Assembly: GCA_964522525.1 (NCBI GenBank)
Contig: CAZFWG010000005.1
Coordinates: 29,980-93,979, forward strand
Source: CAYUYV01 sp964522525
GTDB taxonomy: Bacteria; Pseudomonadota; Alphaproteobacteria; JAJFIK01
Length of the DNA: 64,000 bases
Reading direction: 5' to 3'
In this document: piece by piece, positions 35,147 through 44,465 of the stretch
How the letters are laid out: every line of letters begins with the position of its first letter
Numbering within the stretch: position 1 is the first letter of the stretch
Program-made: the position numbers and the translations under genes
Notes under the pieces: model-generated
The model's database searches: none
What the model was told of the DNA's origin: nothing
The model's input: the letters and a program-made list of their open reading frames with translations, nothing else

Positions 35147-37672
35147 TCAGAACTCCACTTCGATCGTGCCCCCGAACTGGCGGGGATCGTCCAGGCTGCC
35201 GAAGGTGAACAGTCCGGCCACGGGCAATGCCGCCCCGAGACCGACATTGTCGGTCACATTTCGTCCGTAGACACTTGCCGTCACGCGGGCACCACCGATA
35301 TCCCAACCGTAGCCGACGGAAAAGTTCAGTTGGCCCTGCTTTTCGGACAAACCGCGTGGATCGTTGAACGCGGGGCCATTGGTATCGGGTCCATCAATAG
35401 GCGGAGAAATCTGGGGACCGATCAGGGGGTTGGCATTCACGATCGTCGTCTGAAAATCGCCCTGAAAGCGCCAACTCAGACTGGCGAACAAATCACCTTC
35501 CCAGAGCGGACGGTTATAGTTGCCGGTGATGGAATAGGTGACGGGCGGCGCCCGGCGGATCGTGAGATCGGACACATCGAAAAGAACCGGCTCACCCGTG
35601 GCCGGATCAAGGATCGTGTTCCCGGCGGCATCCGCGCCGTTGACGAGAAACTCGTCGAATTCGGCGTTCAGATATCCAAAGGAGCCCACAATGTCGAAGC
35701 TGTCCGTTACTTGGACTACGGAATCCAATTCAACGCCCCAGAACCGGGAGTCGGACGCATTGATCACGACGGTCTCCTGGAGGGCCCCGCCGGCAATGGG
35801 CTGCACGACGTCCTCCTGACGATCTTCATAGAACGCAACAAAGCCCGTCGCATTGAAGCGGAGACGGTTGTTGAACCACTCGGATTTGAAACCGGCCTCG
35901 AAGGAATTGACGTCCTCGGGATCATAGATGGTCGTCGCCGATACGATGCTCGCGGCACGGCCGTTGAAGCCCCCCGCCCGGAAACCCTGCGACCAGGAGA
36001 CATAGGCGAAGAAATCATCCGTTGCCTGGAAGTCAAGGGAAATGCGCGGTGAGAAATCGTCAAAGGAGGATTCGAGAAATCCCTCATCATTCTGATCGAC
36101 GCCTGCCGGCACTTGCGTCGGATCCGTTGTATCGAAAACGGGGATGACCAATCCGGCATCAACAAGGTTCAGCGCGTTGCTGATGCGGAAGTCTTTCCGG
36201 TCGGCCGTGAAACGGCCGCCCACATTCAGGCGCAGCCGGTCCGTGAAGTTGATGTCGAAATCCCCAAAAAAGGCATAGGATAACGAGTCCTGCTCAACGT
36301 CAGCCAACAGAATACCATTGGACAGCAGATCCGCATTGAAGAACAGGGGGGAAAGGGTCTCCTGATCGAGCGTGTAGTTGCTGTCAAAGAAGTAGAAGCC
36401 GAGAACGAAATCCAGCCAGTCCGTGGCCTGTCCCGCCACCCGTAATTCCTGACTGAACTGACGATATGTCTGATCACGGCTGGTCTGGAAAAAGAACGCC
36501 GACGTCGAGTCAAAATCCTGAGTCTGCAGTTCATCCGAATCCCGATAGCCCGTGATGGACGTGACCGTCACACCACCGATACGCCAATTGACTTCACCGG
36601 TCAGGTCAAACTCACGCAACTCGAACGCATCATCGAATTCCCCAAAGGTCTGGAAGTCGTCGACAAAATCGTCAACGGTCAGATCACACTCACTTGCCGG
36701 CGCGAAGGGCGGCAACACGCCCGGAATGCCGGAACAGACCAGGTCGCTGTTGCTTTGCGACAGGGAGATGCTGGGCGGCGATCCCGAAATGACCTGACGT
36801 TCCACGGTGAACAGGATGTCGAGATCATCCGTAAAGTCGTAGGCGACCGTGGCACCGTAGTTGCGATAGTCCTGGCCCCCATCCCTTTCATTCAAAGTGA
36901 CGTTGTCGTAGAAACCGTCCAAATCGCGGTTGAAGACGAAGAACTTGAGCCCACCCCGATCCGTCAGCGGTACATTGACGATGGCGGAATATTCCTGACG
37001 GTCATCCGTTGCAGAATTTCCCCGGAACTTGGCGCCGAACTCACCGGTCGGGCGTGAACGCCGCACATTGATCACGCCACCGATCGTATTCCGACCGAAA
37101 AGCGTTCCCTGGGGACCCCGCAACACCTCGATGCTCTCCAGATCGAAGGCACTGGTCAACTGGGCCGAGTTGGTCCCTAGAAAGATTCCGTCAATCACGA
37201 GACCGACCGTCGGCTCGAAACTGCGCTCAATGTCTTCAAAGCTGATGCCACGGATTGAAACGGCGGCACCGCCAGGCCCCGCATTGACAGGATCAATCAC
37301 CAATGACGGAACCAAACCCTCAAGGTCCTGGACCGTCAGTGCCCCTTCATTGTTGAGCTGTTCCGGCGTCACGGAGGTCACCGCCAAGGGCACGGATTGG
37401 GCGGACTCCTCACGCTTACGCGCGGTGACCACCATGCGTTCGAGACTGCTGCGATCAATCGTCCCTTCCTGTCCAGTCTCCACTTCCTGGACCGCTTCCC
37501 CCTCTTCGACGGTTTGCGCCTCTTGTGGCGTCTCGTCCGTCGCTTCCGCTTCTTGTGCCTGCACGGCGCAAAGCGCGCTGCTGACGAGCAGTGCTGCCGT
37601 CAGTGTGGAAATGCCCGTTCCGAACCTATGCGTTTTGTGATCCGCCTCACGATCGTTGCCATAACCCCTCAT
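35147..37672 (-). CDS. TonB-dependent outer-membrane receptor
   Basis: An 841-residue receptor. The ATG at 37672 has GGGAGG 6 bp upstream; a TTG at 37687 is less likely. A signal peptide ends near CAVQA, followed by an acidic Glu/Thr/Gln linker, a TonB-box-like MVVTARKREESAQSVPLAV, the plug domain (IEVLRGPQGTLFGRNTIGGV) and a 22-strand barrel ending in the phenylalanine of GGTIEVEF. This belongs to the large sphingomonad-type group that imports diverse organic compounds. Sitting at the edge of the catabolic island it is the probable importer of the substrate. No Fur box was noted upstream. Confidence 0.93.
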   Translation of the reverse strand: MRGYGNDREADHKTHRFGTGISTLTAALLVSSALCAVQAQEAEATDETPQEAQTVEEGEAVQEVETGQEGTIDRSSLERMVVTARKREESAQSVPLAVTSVTPEQLNNEGALTVQDLEGLVPSLVIDPVNAGPGGAAVSIRGISFEDIERSFEPTVGLVIDGIFLGTNSAQLTSAFDLESIEVLRGPQGTLFGRNTIGGVINVRRSRPTGEFGAKFRGNSATDDRQEYSAIVNVPLTDRGGLKFFVFNRDLDGFYDNVTLNERDGGQDYRNYGATVAYDFTDDLDILFTVERQVISGSPPSISLSQSNSDLVCSGIPGVLPPFAPASECDLTVDDFVDDFQTFGEFDDAFELREFDLTGEVNWRIGGVTVTSITGYRDSDELQTQDFDSTSAFFFQTSRDQTYRQFSQELRVAGQATDWLDFVLGFYFFDSNYTLDQETLSPLFFNADLLSNGILLADVEQDSLSYAFFGDFDINFTDRLRLNVGGRFTADRKDFRISNALNLVDAGLVIPVFDTTDPTQVPAGVDQNDEGFLESSFDDFSPRISLDFQATDDFFAYVSWSQGFRAGGFNGRAASIVSATTIYDPEDVNSFEAGFKSEWFNNRLRFNATGFVAFYEDRQEDVVQPIAGGALQETVVINASDSRFWGVELDSVVQVTDSFDIVGSFGYLNAEFDEFLVNGADAAGNTILDPATGEPVLFDVSDLTIRRAPPVTYSITGNYNRPLWEGDLFASLSWRFQGDFQTTIVNANPLIGPQISPPIDGPDTNGPAFNDPRGLSEKQGQLNFSVGYGWDIGGARVTASVYGRNVTDNVGLGAALPVAGLFTFGSLDDPRQFGGTIEVEF

Positions 37673-37927
37673 GGCTGCCTCCCTCAAGTTTCGTTTTACT
37701 CAGCATTGCAGCGGCAAGATTCCCAACCGAACCAAAGGCCAGAAAATTCACTCAAACCTGCAAGACCAACTTTATTGACACACGATGACTTACCCATGCC
37801 TCCGACCTATCATCGCCATGATGATCCGTACCTTCTCCGTTCCTTCAGCACCCCCTATAAACCCGTATTCTCCGCACTTCACTTTGCTCATATTCCCTAA
37901 TTTTCATCAGCACACAGTGTTTCATCA

Positions 37928-38941
37928 CTATCCGTGGACATCTGCGATTTTGAGAAGCTGCTTGCCGAAATTCTCGCCAGAGAACAGACGCATCAGAGTC
38001 CGGGGGGCGTTCTCGAAGCCCTCCTGGATATCCTCCTTGTATTTGATCTGTCCGGAACGGATCCATTGCCCTATCCGCCGCCGTGCTTCCGGATATTCCG
38101 GCATGTAGTCGAGGACGATGAAACCTTCCATCCGGGCACGTTTGAATATGAGATTGAAATAGTTCTCGGGCCCCGCGGGCAGCTGACCGGTTTCATAGCG
38201 GGAGATACCGCCGCAAATCACCACGCGGGCATGCATGGCAAGATGCGCGAGGCAATCGTTCAGGATGGTCCCCCCGACATTGTCGAAGAAAACGTTGATG
38301 GACTGATTGCATAGCTCCTTGAGACGTGGCCGCACCGGGCCCGCCTTGTAGTCGATGGTGGCGTCAAAGCCGAGGTCGTCGACCAGCCATTGGCACTTCG
38401 CGGAGCCGCCTGCGATTCCGATCACGCGGCATCCGGCGATCTTTGCGATCTGCCCCACCATGGACCCGGTGGCGCCGGCGGCACCGGAGACAACAAGCGT
38501 ATCTCCCGGCACGGGTTGCCCCAGTCGCAGCAGGCCGAAATAGGCGGTCATGCCCGTCGTGCCGAGCGCGCCGAGATTGGCGGTCAGCAATTCATCATTG
38601 GTGATCTTGGAAAGTTCCTGTGCGTTGATGGTCGGATATTCCTGCCAGCCGATCACGCCCATGACCATGTCACCGGGCTCGAACCCCGGTGCGTTCGACT
38701 CGATAACCTGTCCGATACCGGATCCCCGCATGACATCGCCGATCTCGGTCGGTGCCACATAGCCGCCGATATTCTCCATCCATCCTTTCTGGGCGGGATC
38801 GAAACCCAGATAGAGGGTTCGCAGCAGGACCTCTCCGTCACCCGGCCGGCGGACCTCACGGGTGACGAATTCAAAATCCGTATCTTTCAGGGCACGCCCG
38901 AGGGGACGATCAGCGATCAACCATTGCCGGTTCACAGACAT
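37928..38941 (-). CDS. NADP-dependent MDR oxidoreductase (PTGR/CurA-like)
   Basis: A 337-residue zinc-independent medium-chain reductase. The start at 38941 (MSVNRQWLIADRP) has GGGAG upstream; the frame continues upstream into the next gene. Features are LGFDPAQKGWM, the Rossmann motif VVSGAAGATGSMVGQIAKIA, GCRVIGIAGG and VFFDNVGGTILNDCLAHL. Family members reduce the double bond of alpha,beta-unsaturated ketones or aldehydes. It closes the minus-strand operon SDR-SDR-E1alpha-E1beta-SDR-MDR that begins at 43231. Confidence 0.9.
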   Translation of the reverse strand: MSVNRQWLIADRPLGRALKDTDFEFVTREVRRPGDGEVLLRTLYLGFDPAQKGWMENIGGYVAPTEIGDVMRGSGIGQVIESNAPGFEPGDMVMGVIGWQEYPTINAQELSKITNDELLTANLGALGTTGMTAYFGLLRLGQPVPGDTLVVSGAAGATGSMVGQIAKIAGCRVIGIAGGSAKCQWLVDDLGFDATIDYKAGPVRPRLKELCNQSINVFFDNVGGTILNDCLAHLAMHARVVICGGISRYETGQLPAGPENYFNLIFKRARMEGFIVLDYMPEYPEARRRIGQWIRSGQIKYKEDIQEGFENAPRTLMRLFSGENFGKQLLKIADVHG

Positions 38942-38972
38942 TTTTCGCTCCCATATAGAGGCCCGTCTCGCC

Positions 38973-39770
38973 CTAGAGAGGGCCGGCGGCCGCGAGCCAT
39001 CCTCCGTCAACGACCAGTTCCGTTCCTGTCGTGAAAGACGCCTCATCGGAGGCCAGATGAACGACGGCCTCCGCCACTTCCTCCGACAGGCCAAGCCGAC
39101 CAACGGGCTGCAGCGTCGAAAAGAACGCGCGCATGGTCTCCGGCTCCCCCGATGCCTCGAATGCCGCCTGGTTCATTGGCGTGTCGATGGCACCGGGATG
39201 GACCGAATTGCACCGGATGTCGCGATACTGCCGTGCGCAGTGGACAGCGATTGACTTCGACAACAGGCGGACGCCGCCCTTTGACGCCGTGTAGGCCGCA
39301 CTGCTGCTCAGTCCAATGAAGCCGGTGATCGAAGAGATATTGACGATGGAGCCCTTGGGCCCGCCGGGATTGGCCTTCATGACCCGGATCGCTTCACGGG
39401 CCCCCAACATGACGCTCGTCAGATTGACCGCCAGGATATGGTTCCAGGTATCAAGATCGCTGTCCTCGATCGGAGCGCCGCCAAACATGCCGGCATTGTT
39501 CACCAGCCCGTCGAGACGGCCGAACCGGGAGACGGTCTCATCCATGATCTGCACCCAGCGGGTTTCATCGGTGACGTCCTGATGCAGATAAGTCACCCCA
39601 CTTTCCACAGCGAGGGCTTCTCCTTTTGCATCTTGAATGTCCGTCGCGAGAACATGCGCCCCTTCCCGGACACAGGTCTGCACCGTGGCGGCTCCGATCC
39701 CGGAGGCCGCACCCGTGACGATGATCACTTTCTGTGTCAGCCGTCCCGTCATTTCAGCCTGCTGCTCCAT
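38973..39770 (-). CDS. Short-chain dehydrogenase/reductase (SDR 1)
   Basis: A 265-residue classical SDR; a start at ATG 39752 (MTGRLTQKVIIVTG) is equally possible and neither has a strong ribosome site. Coenzyme motif VTGAASGIGAA, the NNAG motif in LVNNAGMFGG, catalytic serine in NISSITGFIG, Y-x-x-x-K as YTASKGG, and C-terminal FTTGTELVVDGGWLA are all intact. The acidic residue after the second strand suggests NAD use (ATDIQDAKG). It oxidises or reduces an alcohol/ketone in the island pathway. Confidence 0.9.
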   Translation of the reverse strand: MEQQAEMTGRLTQKVIIVTGAASGIGAATVQTCVREGAHVLATDIQDAKGEALAVESGVTYLHQDVTDETRWVQIMDETVSRFGRLDGLVNNAGMFGGAPIEDSDLDTWNHILAVNLTSVMLGAREAIRVMKANPGGPKGSIVNISSITGFIGLSSSAAYTASKGGVRLLSKSIAVHCARQYRDIRCNSVHPGAIDTPMNQAAFEASGEPETMRAFFSTLQPVGRLGLSEEVAEAVVHLASDEASFTTGTELVVDGGWLAAAGPL

Positions 39771-39808
39771 CCAAACGGATCCACATCGAACGAGACGGCG
39801 TATGGCGC

Positions 39809-40687
39809 TTATTGCCCATAGGCCATCACTTTCCTGACCGTNNNNNNNNNNNNNNNNNNNNNNNNNNNNNNNNNNNNNNNNNNNNNNNNNNNNNNNNNNN
39901 NNNNNNNNNNNNNNNNNNNNNNNNNNNNNNNNNNNNNNNNNGAGGTTGTCCGGGGATCAATGATTTCACAATCGATCCCCTCTCCCGCCAGGCTCTCGGC
40001 CGCCTCCTGGGCGCGTGGCATGCTGCCACCAAGGGCGACAATGGTGAGGTCGTCCCCATCGCGGACATATTCCGCCTCACCGAATGGAATGGTGTAGGCC
40101 TCGCTTGGAACATCTGCCTGCGTTTCATAGAGGGTCTTGGATTCCATGAAGATGACGGGGTCGTCGTCACGAATGGCCTCGATCAGAAGCCCCTTGGCGT
40201 CATAGGCGTTTGTCGGCATGACAACCTTCAGACCGGGCACCATGGTGAAGAGGGGATGAAGGGTCTGGGAGTGTTGGGCACCGGCGCGCAGGCCCGCGCC
40301 GATCATGGTACGCATCACCCAGGGCGTTGTGGCGCGGCCGCCGAACATATAGCGGAACTTGGCTGCCTGATTGTAGATCTGGTCGAAACAGACGCCGACG
40401 AAATCCACGAACATGATTTCGGCCACGGGGCGCAGTCCCGTCAACGCGGCACCATTGGCCGCTCCGATGATCGCCGACTCGGAGATCGGCGTATCAATGA
40501 CGCGGAAAGGACCGAATTCATTGTAGAGACCGGCCGTCACACCGAATACCCCGCCGACCGACCCCGGGCCGCCCGTCGATCCGTGTCCCCCCGCGACATC
40601 CTCGCCCAGCACGATGACATTGGGATCGCGCTGCATCTCCTGGTGCAGTGCTTCGTTTATTGCCTCACGAACGGTTTTCATCGGCAT
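39809..40687 (-). CDS. 2-oxoacid/acetoin dehydrogenase E1 beta subunit, interrupted by gap
   Basis: The N-terminal 248 residues are visible: TVREAINEALHQEMQRDPNV, VIVLGEDVAGGHG, IDTPISESAIIGAANGAALT, FVDFVGVCFDQIYNQAAKFRY. After 100 N only TVRKVMAYGQ and the stop remain. About 85 residues of the C-terminal domain are expected between these ends, so more than 100 bases are missing although the frame happens to match. It pairs with the E1alpha gene 12 bp upstream to form the ThDP-dependent E1 heterotetramer of an acetoin-dehydrogenase-like complex. Start at 40687 has AGGA upstream. Confidence 0.85.
   Translation of the reverse strand: MPMKTVREAINEALHQEMQRDPNVIVLGEDVAGGHGSTGGPGSVGGVFGVTAGLYNEFGPFRVIDTPISESAIIGAANGAALTGLRPVAEIMFVDFVGVCFDQIYNQAAKFRYMFGGRATTPWVMRTMIGAGLRAGAQHSQTLHPLFTMVPGLKVVMPTNAYDAKGLLIEAIRDDDPVIFMESKTLYETQADVPSEAYTIPFGEAEYVRDGDDLTIVALGGSMPRAQEAAESLAGEGIDCEIIDPRTTXXXXXXXXXXXXXXXXXXXXXXXXXXXXXXXXXXTVRKVMAYGQ
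39842..39941. other. Assembly gap (100 N)
   Basis: A run of 100 N near the 3' end of the E1beta gene. By comparison with family length about 250 bases should be present. Confidence 0.98.
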
Positions 40688-40699
40688 GGGCTTAATTCC

Positions 40700-41665
40700 T
40701 CAGTACTGCGAATAAACATTCGACTCAAGACTGGTCATATCCGGATTGGGAGCGGCGATGGCTGCTTCGACGGCCTTCTCGAGTTCGCCTGCGATCTCGG
40801 CGTCGATCGCTTCCAATTCCCCCACATCAAGCAGCCCCGCCTCCAGGACACGCGCCTTGAAATACTGGATGCCGTCCTGGGCGCGCACCGCCGCCAGTTC
40901 GTCAGGCGTCCGATAGGGTTGGGGATCGCCCACAAAATGTCCGAGGAAACGGGGACAGACGGTTTCAATCGTATAGGGACCCTGTCCGGCGCGGCCGCGC
41001 TCAAGCGCGCGGGCCATGGCATCGCGAACCACAAAGAAGTCTGTGCCGTCCACGGTTTCGGCGGGCATGCCGAACCCGGCCGCGCGCGCCGCGATCGATT
41101 CGGTGCCCACGGCATAGGAGGACCCCGTATGTTCCCCATAACCGTTGTTTTCAAACACGAATATGGCGGGAACAGCGAGGACGACGGCCATGTTCATGGC
41201 CTCAAAGGTCGTTCCCTGATTTGATGCTCCGTCACCGGAAAACGCGACAGCGACCTTGCCCGTGCCCCTGAGCTTCTGGGTAAGCGCCGCGCCCACCGCA
41301 ATCGGCGGACTGCCCCCGACAATGGCGTTGGCCCCGAGCATGCCCTTGGACAGATCGGCGATGTGCATTGACCCGCCCTTGCCTTCGCATAGACCGCCCG
41401 CCTTGCCCATGATTTCGAGCATCATGCCTTCGACATCACAGCCCTTCGCAATGCAATGCCCGTGTCCGCGGTGCGTCGAGCCAATATAATCCTCATCGGT
41501 CAGATCATGGCAGATGCCGACACCGGATGCTTCCTGACCCAGATAGACATGGGCGAAGCCTGGAATATTGCCTTGCGCGAATTCCCGCTCCACACGTTCT
41601 TCAAAGAGGCGGATCGTCATCATGCGCCGGTAGGCACGTTTGAGTTCGTCACGACTCAGCTGCAT
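40700..41665 (-). CDS. Acetoin dehydrogenase-like E1 alpha subunit
   Basis: A 321-residue ThDP-dependent E1alpha. Motifs are RMMTIRLFEERVEREFAQG, HRGHGHCIAKG, GGSMHIADLSKGMLGANAIV and the ThDP/Mg site VAVAFSGDGASNQGTTFEAM ending in NNGYGE. Length and sequence are closer to AcoA than to mitochondrial-type PDH E1alpha (about 330-370 residues). Together with E1beta and the lipoyl-hydrolase E2 at 49-50 kb it would cleave an acyloin or 1,2-diketone and pass the acyl unit to CoA. No E3 is seen in the window; a housekeeping E3 could serve. Confidence 0.9.
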   Translation of the reverse strand: MQLSRDELKRAYRRMMTIRLFEERVEREFAQGNIPGFAHVYLGQEASGVGICHDLTDEDYIGSTHRGHGHCIAKGCDVEGMMLEIMGKAGGLCEGKGGSMHIADLSKGMLGANAIVGGSPPIAVGAALTQKLRGTGKVAVAFSGDGASNQGTTFEAMNMAVVLAVPAIFVFENNGYGEHTGSSYAVGTESIAARAAGFGMPAETVDGTDFFVVRDAMARALERGRAGQGPYTIETVCPRFLGHFVGDPQPYRTPDELAAVRAQDGIQYFKARVLEAGLLDVGELEAIDAEIAGELEKAVEAAIAAPNPDMTSLESNVYSQY

Positions 41666-41706
41666 CTATTGCTCCCTCAGCTGACACCCTTATTCGCTTA
41701 TGCGCA

Positions 41707-42471
41707 TCAATCGGCACCACGCCCTCCGTCAACGGTAAGCTCAGCCCCGGTCATGTAAGAGGACCGTTCGCTTGCCAGGAACAGGATGGCTTCGGCCATA
41801 TAGCCGGGCCGTCCGATCATTTTCAGGGGCGTATCCTGTGCGAAGGCATCGGCCAGTGCCGGATCATCACCGAACTGATCTGTCAGCATCTCGGTCCAGA
41901 TCACACCGGGATGCAGGGAATTCACGCGAATTTTCGGATCATGCAGGGCGCCTTCCAGGGCTGCCGATTTGGTCATGCCGGTGACCGCGCCCTTGGTTGC
42001 GCAATAGGCCGTCGCCCCCGGATAACCGACCTGTCCCATCAGGGAAGAAACATTGACAATGGCCCCGCCCCGGCCCGTTTGCCCGATGGCCTCGAAGCCA
42101 TATTTGATGCCAAGCCACGTCCCTTCAACATTGACCGCGTAGATCCAGTCAAAGTCATCCTCCGTGGTCTCCGCGATCGGTTTGACCATGAAGGCGCCGG
42201 CATTGTTGACGACGACGTGAAGCCCACCGAAGCGCGACATGGCGAGATCCACGCTGCGCTGCCAGTCACTTTCGCGCGTAATGTCCTGGGTCAGGAACAG
42301 GCCCGTGCCGCCGGCCTCCGCAATCATCCGTTCGGTCTCGCGGCCGTCCTTTTCATTGCGGCCCGTGGCAACCACGCGAGCCCCGTTCCGCGCGAGCAGG
42401 ACGGCGGCCGCACGGCCGATGCCCCGGGTCGCTCCGGTGACAAGGACTGTATGGTCGTCAAGCACACCCAC
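41707..42471 (-). CDS. Short-chain dehydrogenase/reductase (SDR 2)
   Basis: A 254-residue classical SDR. I chose the GTG at 42471 (alternative GTG 42465) because the ATG at 42510 lies inside the previous gene; GGAG is 10 bp upstream. Motifs are VLVTGATRGIGRAA, VVNNAGAFMV, NVSSLMGQVG, YCATKGA and YMTGAELTVDGG. An arginine following the second strand (TGRNEKDG) suggests NADP preference. Located between SDR 3 and E1alpha, so a plausible step is oxidation of a diol or hydroxyketone before cleavage. Confidence 0.88.
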   Translation of the reverse strand: MGVLDDHTVLVTGATRGIGRAAAVLLARNGARVVATGRNEKDGRETERMIAEAGGTGLFLTQDITRESDWQRSVDLAMSRFGGLHVVVNNAGAFMVKPIAETTEDDFDWIYAVNVEGTWLGIKYGFEAIGQTGRGGAIVNVSSLMGQVGYPGATAYCATKGAVTGMTKSAALEGALHDPKIRVNSLHPGVIWTEMLTDQFGDDPALADAFAQDTPLKMIGRPGYMAEAILFLASERSSYMTGAELTVDGGRGAD

Positions 42472-42487
42472 GCCTGGTTCGCTCCGT

Positions 42488-43231
42488 CTAATGAATGCTG
42501 AAGCCGCCATCCGCCACGAGTTCGGATCCGGTCATGAACTCGGAATGGTCGGAGGCGGCATAAACAATGATGTCGGCAATCTCTTCGGGTTGACCGAAAC
42601 GCCCCATCGGGATGGCCGCGGAGAACTGTCCTTCATCAAAACCGGCTGTCATATCCGTACGGACCAAGCCGGGATGAACGGAGTTCACACGGATCCTCTC
42701 ATTGGCGAGTTCAAGAGCCGCCGCCTTGGCCAGGAGACGCAAGCCCCCTTTGGAGGCCGCATAGGGAACCGTGCCGAGCGTGCCGATCTTGCCGACGATC
42801 GAGGCCACAAGCACGATGGAGCCGCCTTCTCCGTGGGCGCGCATGGCCGCTACGGCATGTTGCAGCCCGAGATAGGCGCCCTTTAGATTGACGGTGTTCA
42901 CGTCACGGAAATCAGCTAGAGAAAGATCCTGGGTGGGCCGGATGATCGAGATCCCGGCATTCGCCACAAGAATGTCGAGCCGGCCGAAATGCTCGGTGGT
43001 CGTCGCTATTGCCGCGCGCCAGGCGCTGTTTGACGTGACATCCAGAGGAACAAAAAGCGCGCCGCCCCCGGAAGATTCAATCTCTCGTACGACGGATTGA
43101 CCCTCTGAGAGGGTTCGGCATCCCAGCGCAACCCGTGCCCCTGATCGGGCCAGCGCAAGGGCGGCAGCGCGACCGATCCCACGGCCGCCTCCGGAAACAA
43201 ATGCCACTTTACCCTCGAGGTCCTGCCCCAT
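42488..43231 (-). CDS. Short-chain dehydrogenase/reductase (SDR 3)
   Basis: A 247-residue classical SDR, first gene of the minus-strand operon. ATG 43231 has AGGG 6 bp upstream; a TTG two codons earlier is less likely. Motifs: VAFVSGGGRGIGRAA, LVANAGISII (ANAG instead of NNAG), VASIVGKIG with the catalytic serine, YAASKGGLRL, FMTGSELVADGGFS. The operator-like motif at 43308-43323 lies 77 bp upstream. Confidence 0.9.
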   Translation of the reverse strand: MGQDLEGKVAFVSGGGRGIGRAAALALARSGARVALGCRTLSEGQSVVREIESSGGGALFVPLDVTSNSAWRAAIATTTEHFGRLDILVANAGISIIRPTQDLSLADFRDVNTVNLKGAYLGLQHAVAAMRAHGEGGSIVLVASIVGKIGTLGTVPYAASKGGLRLLAKAAALELANERIRVNSVHPGLVRTDMTAGFDEGQFSAAIPMGRFGQPEEIADIIVYAASDHSEFMTGSELVADGGFSIH

Positions 43232-43307
43232 TCCCAACCCTGGTTTGTTTTTGTTCGCGAGCTGTCTCCATTGAAAAGGCTCGCCATTCTTGACGTCAAC
43301 ATAAAAA

Positions 43308-43323
43308 AGCAGATGTGACTGTT
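43308..43323. promoter_or_regulatory. Island operator-like motif, copy 1
   Basis: On the minus strand AACAGTCACATCTGCT; matches the shared pattern AACARKCANNNYTGMY. Located 77 bp upstream of SDR 3. Confidence 0.5.
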
Positions 43324-43543
43324 TTAAATCCTACCGTACAAATCACTCGCCGTATAGGGCGTTCTGACAGGCCGCTTTTCTCGCACTGCGAAATCCGGCA
43401 TGCCCGACACGGCCGAAGACCCTTCTCAAGATCCCGCGGTATTCCGCCGTTTTCGCGTGTTTCCAGCCGGTCGCACCAACCGCTCGCCGAGGCTTCATGG
43501 AAACGGCCAAGGCCAAGGCGTCTTGATTTCACGTTTTAAAAAA

Positions 43544-43559
43544 ATCAAGCTTGCTTGTT
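43544..43559. promoter_or_regulatory. Island operator-like motif, copy 2
   Basis: On the minus strand AACAAGCAAGCTTGAT, with the palindromic centre CAAGCTTG. It lies 84 bp before SDR 4 and so before the SDR 4-P450 pair. Confidence 0.6.
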
Positions 43560-43642
43560 CTTAAGTGTGCCGTGGCGGGAGCTTTTGGACTACACTGAGG
43601 GCGAAAGAGAACGGCGAAGCCGCGACGGAAGGGAGGCTGTGA

Positions 43643-44419
43643 ATGGCAGACGGCGGACTGTCGAACAAAGTCGTATTGATTTCCGGGGGGGCGAGCGGCA
43701 TTGGCGCCGCCACCGCCGCAAAGCTCGTCAATGCGGGCGCCCACGTCATGCTGGCCGATCTTCAGATAGACAAGGGACGGAATATTGCAGCGCAACTGGG
43801 TGAGCGCGCTGATTTCGTTGGCCTGGATGTCCGGGATGAGACGCAATGGGCGGCGGCCTTCGCGGCCGCGAAATCCCGGTTCGGCCGGGTGACGAGTCTT
43901 GTCAACTCCGCGGGGGTCAGTATTCCCGGTGCGATCGAAGACCTCTCCCTTGACGACTTCCGGCTTGTCGTGGGGATCAATCTCGATGGCACATTTCTGG
44001 GCTGCAAGCACGGTGTGCTCAATCTGAAGGACGTTCCGGGGGCCGCCATCGTCAATGTCGGTTCGACACTGGGCGTCAAGAGCGGGTCGATCTTCACGGC
44101 CTATTCGGCGTCCAAAGGCGGTGTCCGCCTGCTGACGAGGAGCGTGGCGCTCTATTGTTGTGAACGGGGCTATGATCTGCGTGTGAATTGCCTCCTGCCG
44201 GGGGCCATCCATACGGAAATGGTCGAAGCCTATGTGCAGCAGGGGGAGGCGGCCGGCGCCACGCGGGAGCAGGTCATCGGCGGATTTGCGGAGTCCCACC
44301 CGATGAAGCGGCTCGGCACGCCCGAAGAAGCGGCCCAGGCGGTCGCGTTTCTTCTATCCGATGCATCATCGTTCACGACGGGTACGGACCTCGCCGTCGA
44401 TGGCGGTTTTCTCGCTTGA
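43643..44419 (+). CDS. Short-chain dehydrogenase/reductase (SDR 4)
   Basis: A 258-residue classical SDR with GGAAGGGAGG upstream of ATG 43643. Motifs: VVLISGGASGIGAATAA, the NAD-type aspartate in MLADLQIDKG, a variant VNSAGVSI in place of NNAG, VGSTLGVKSG, YSASKGGVRLL and FTTGTDLAVDGGFLA. It is followed 46 bp later by the P450 gene on the same strand, so it may oxidise the alcohol made by the P450. Confidence 0.9.
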   Translation: MADGGLSNKVVLISGGASGIGAATAAKLVNAGAHVMLADLQIDKGRNIAAQLGERADFVGLDVRDETQWAAAFAAAKSRFGRVTSLVNSAGVSIPGAIEDLSLDDFRLVVGINLDGTFLGCKHGVLNLKDVPGAAIVNVGSTLGVKSGSIFTAYSASKGGVRLLTRSVALYCCERGYDLRVNCLLPGAIHTEMVEAYVQQGEAAGATREQVIGGFAESHPMKRLGTPEEAAQAVAFLLSDASSFTTGTDLAVDGGFLA

Positions 44420-44465
44420 TGGGGCGTTTCCCGAGACCGTCCCCTAAAATCCGGAAAGGCTGATC

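Larger units (their letters stand above)
43232..43642. other. Divergent promoter region of the catabolic island
   Basis: About 410 bp between SDR 3 (minus) and SDR 4 (plus). It holds two copies of the island motif (43308-43323 and 43544-43559), one near each start. No gene is seen in it. Confidence 0.6.

Noticed and set aside
35106..35150. Inverted repeat CTGATCCG/CGGATCAG at the end of the TonB receptor gene
   Set aside because: The loop is very long (about 29 bases) and one arm covers the stop codon, so it is not a convincing terminator.
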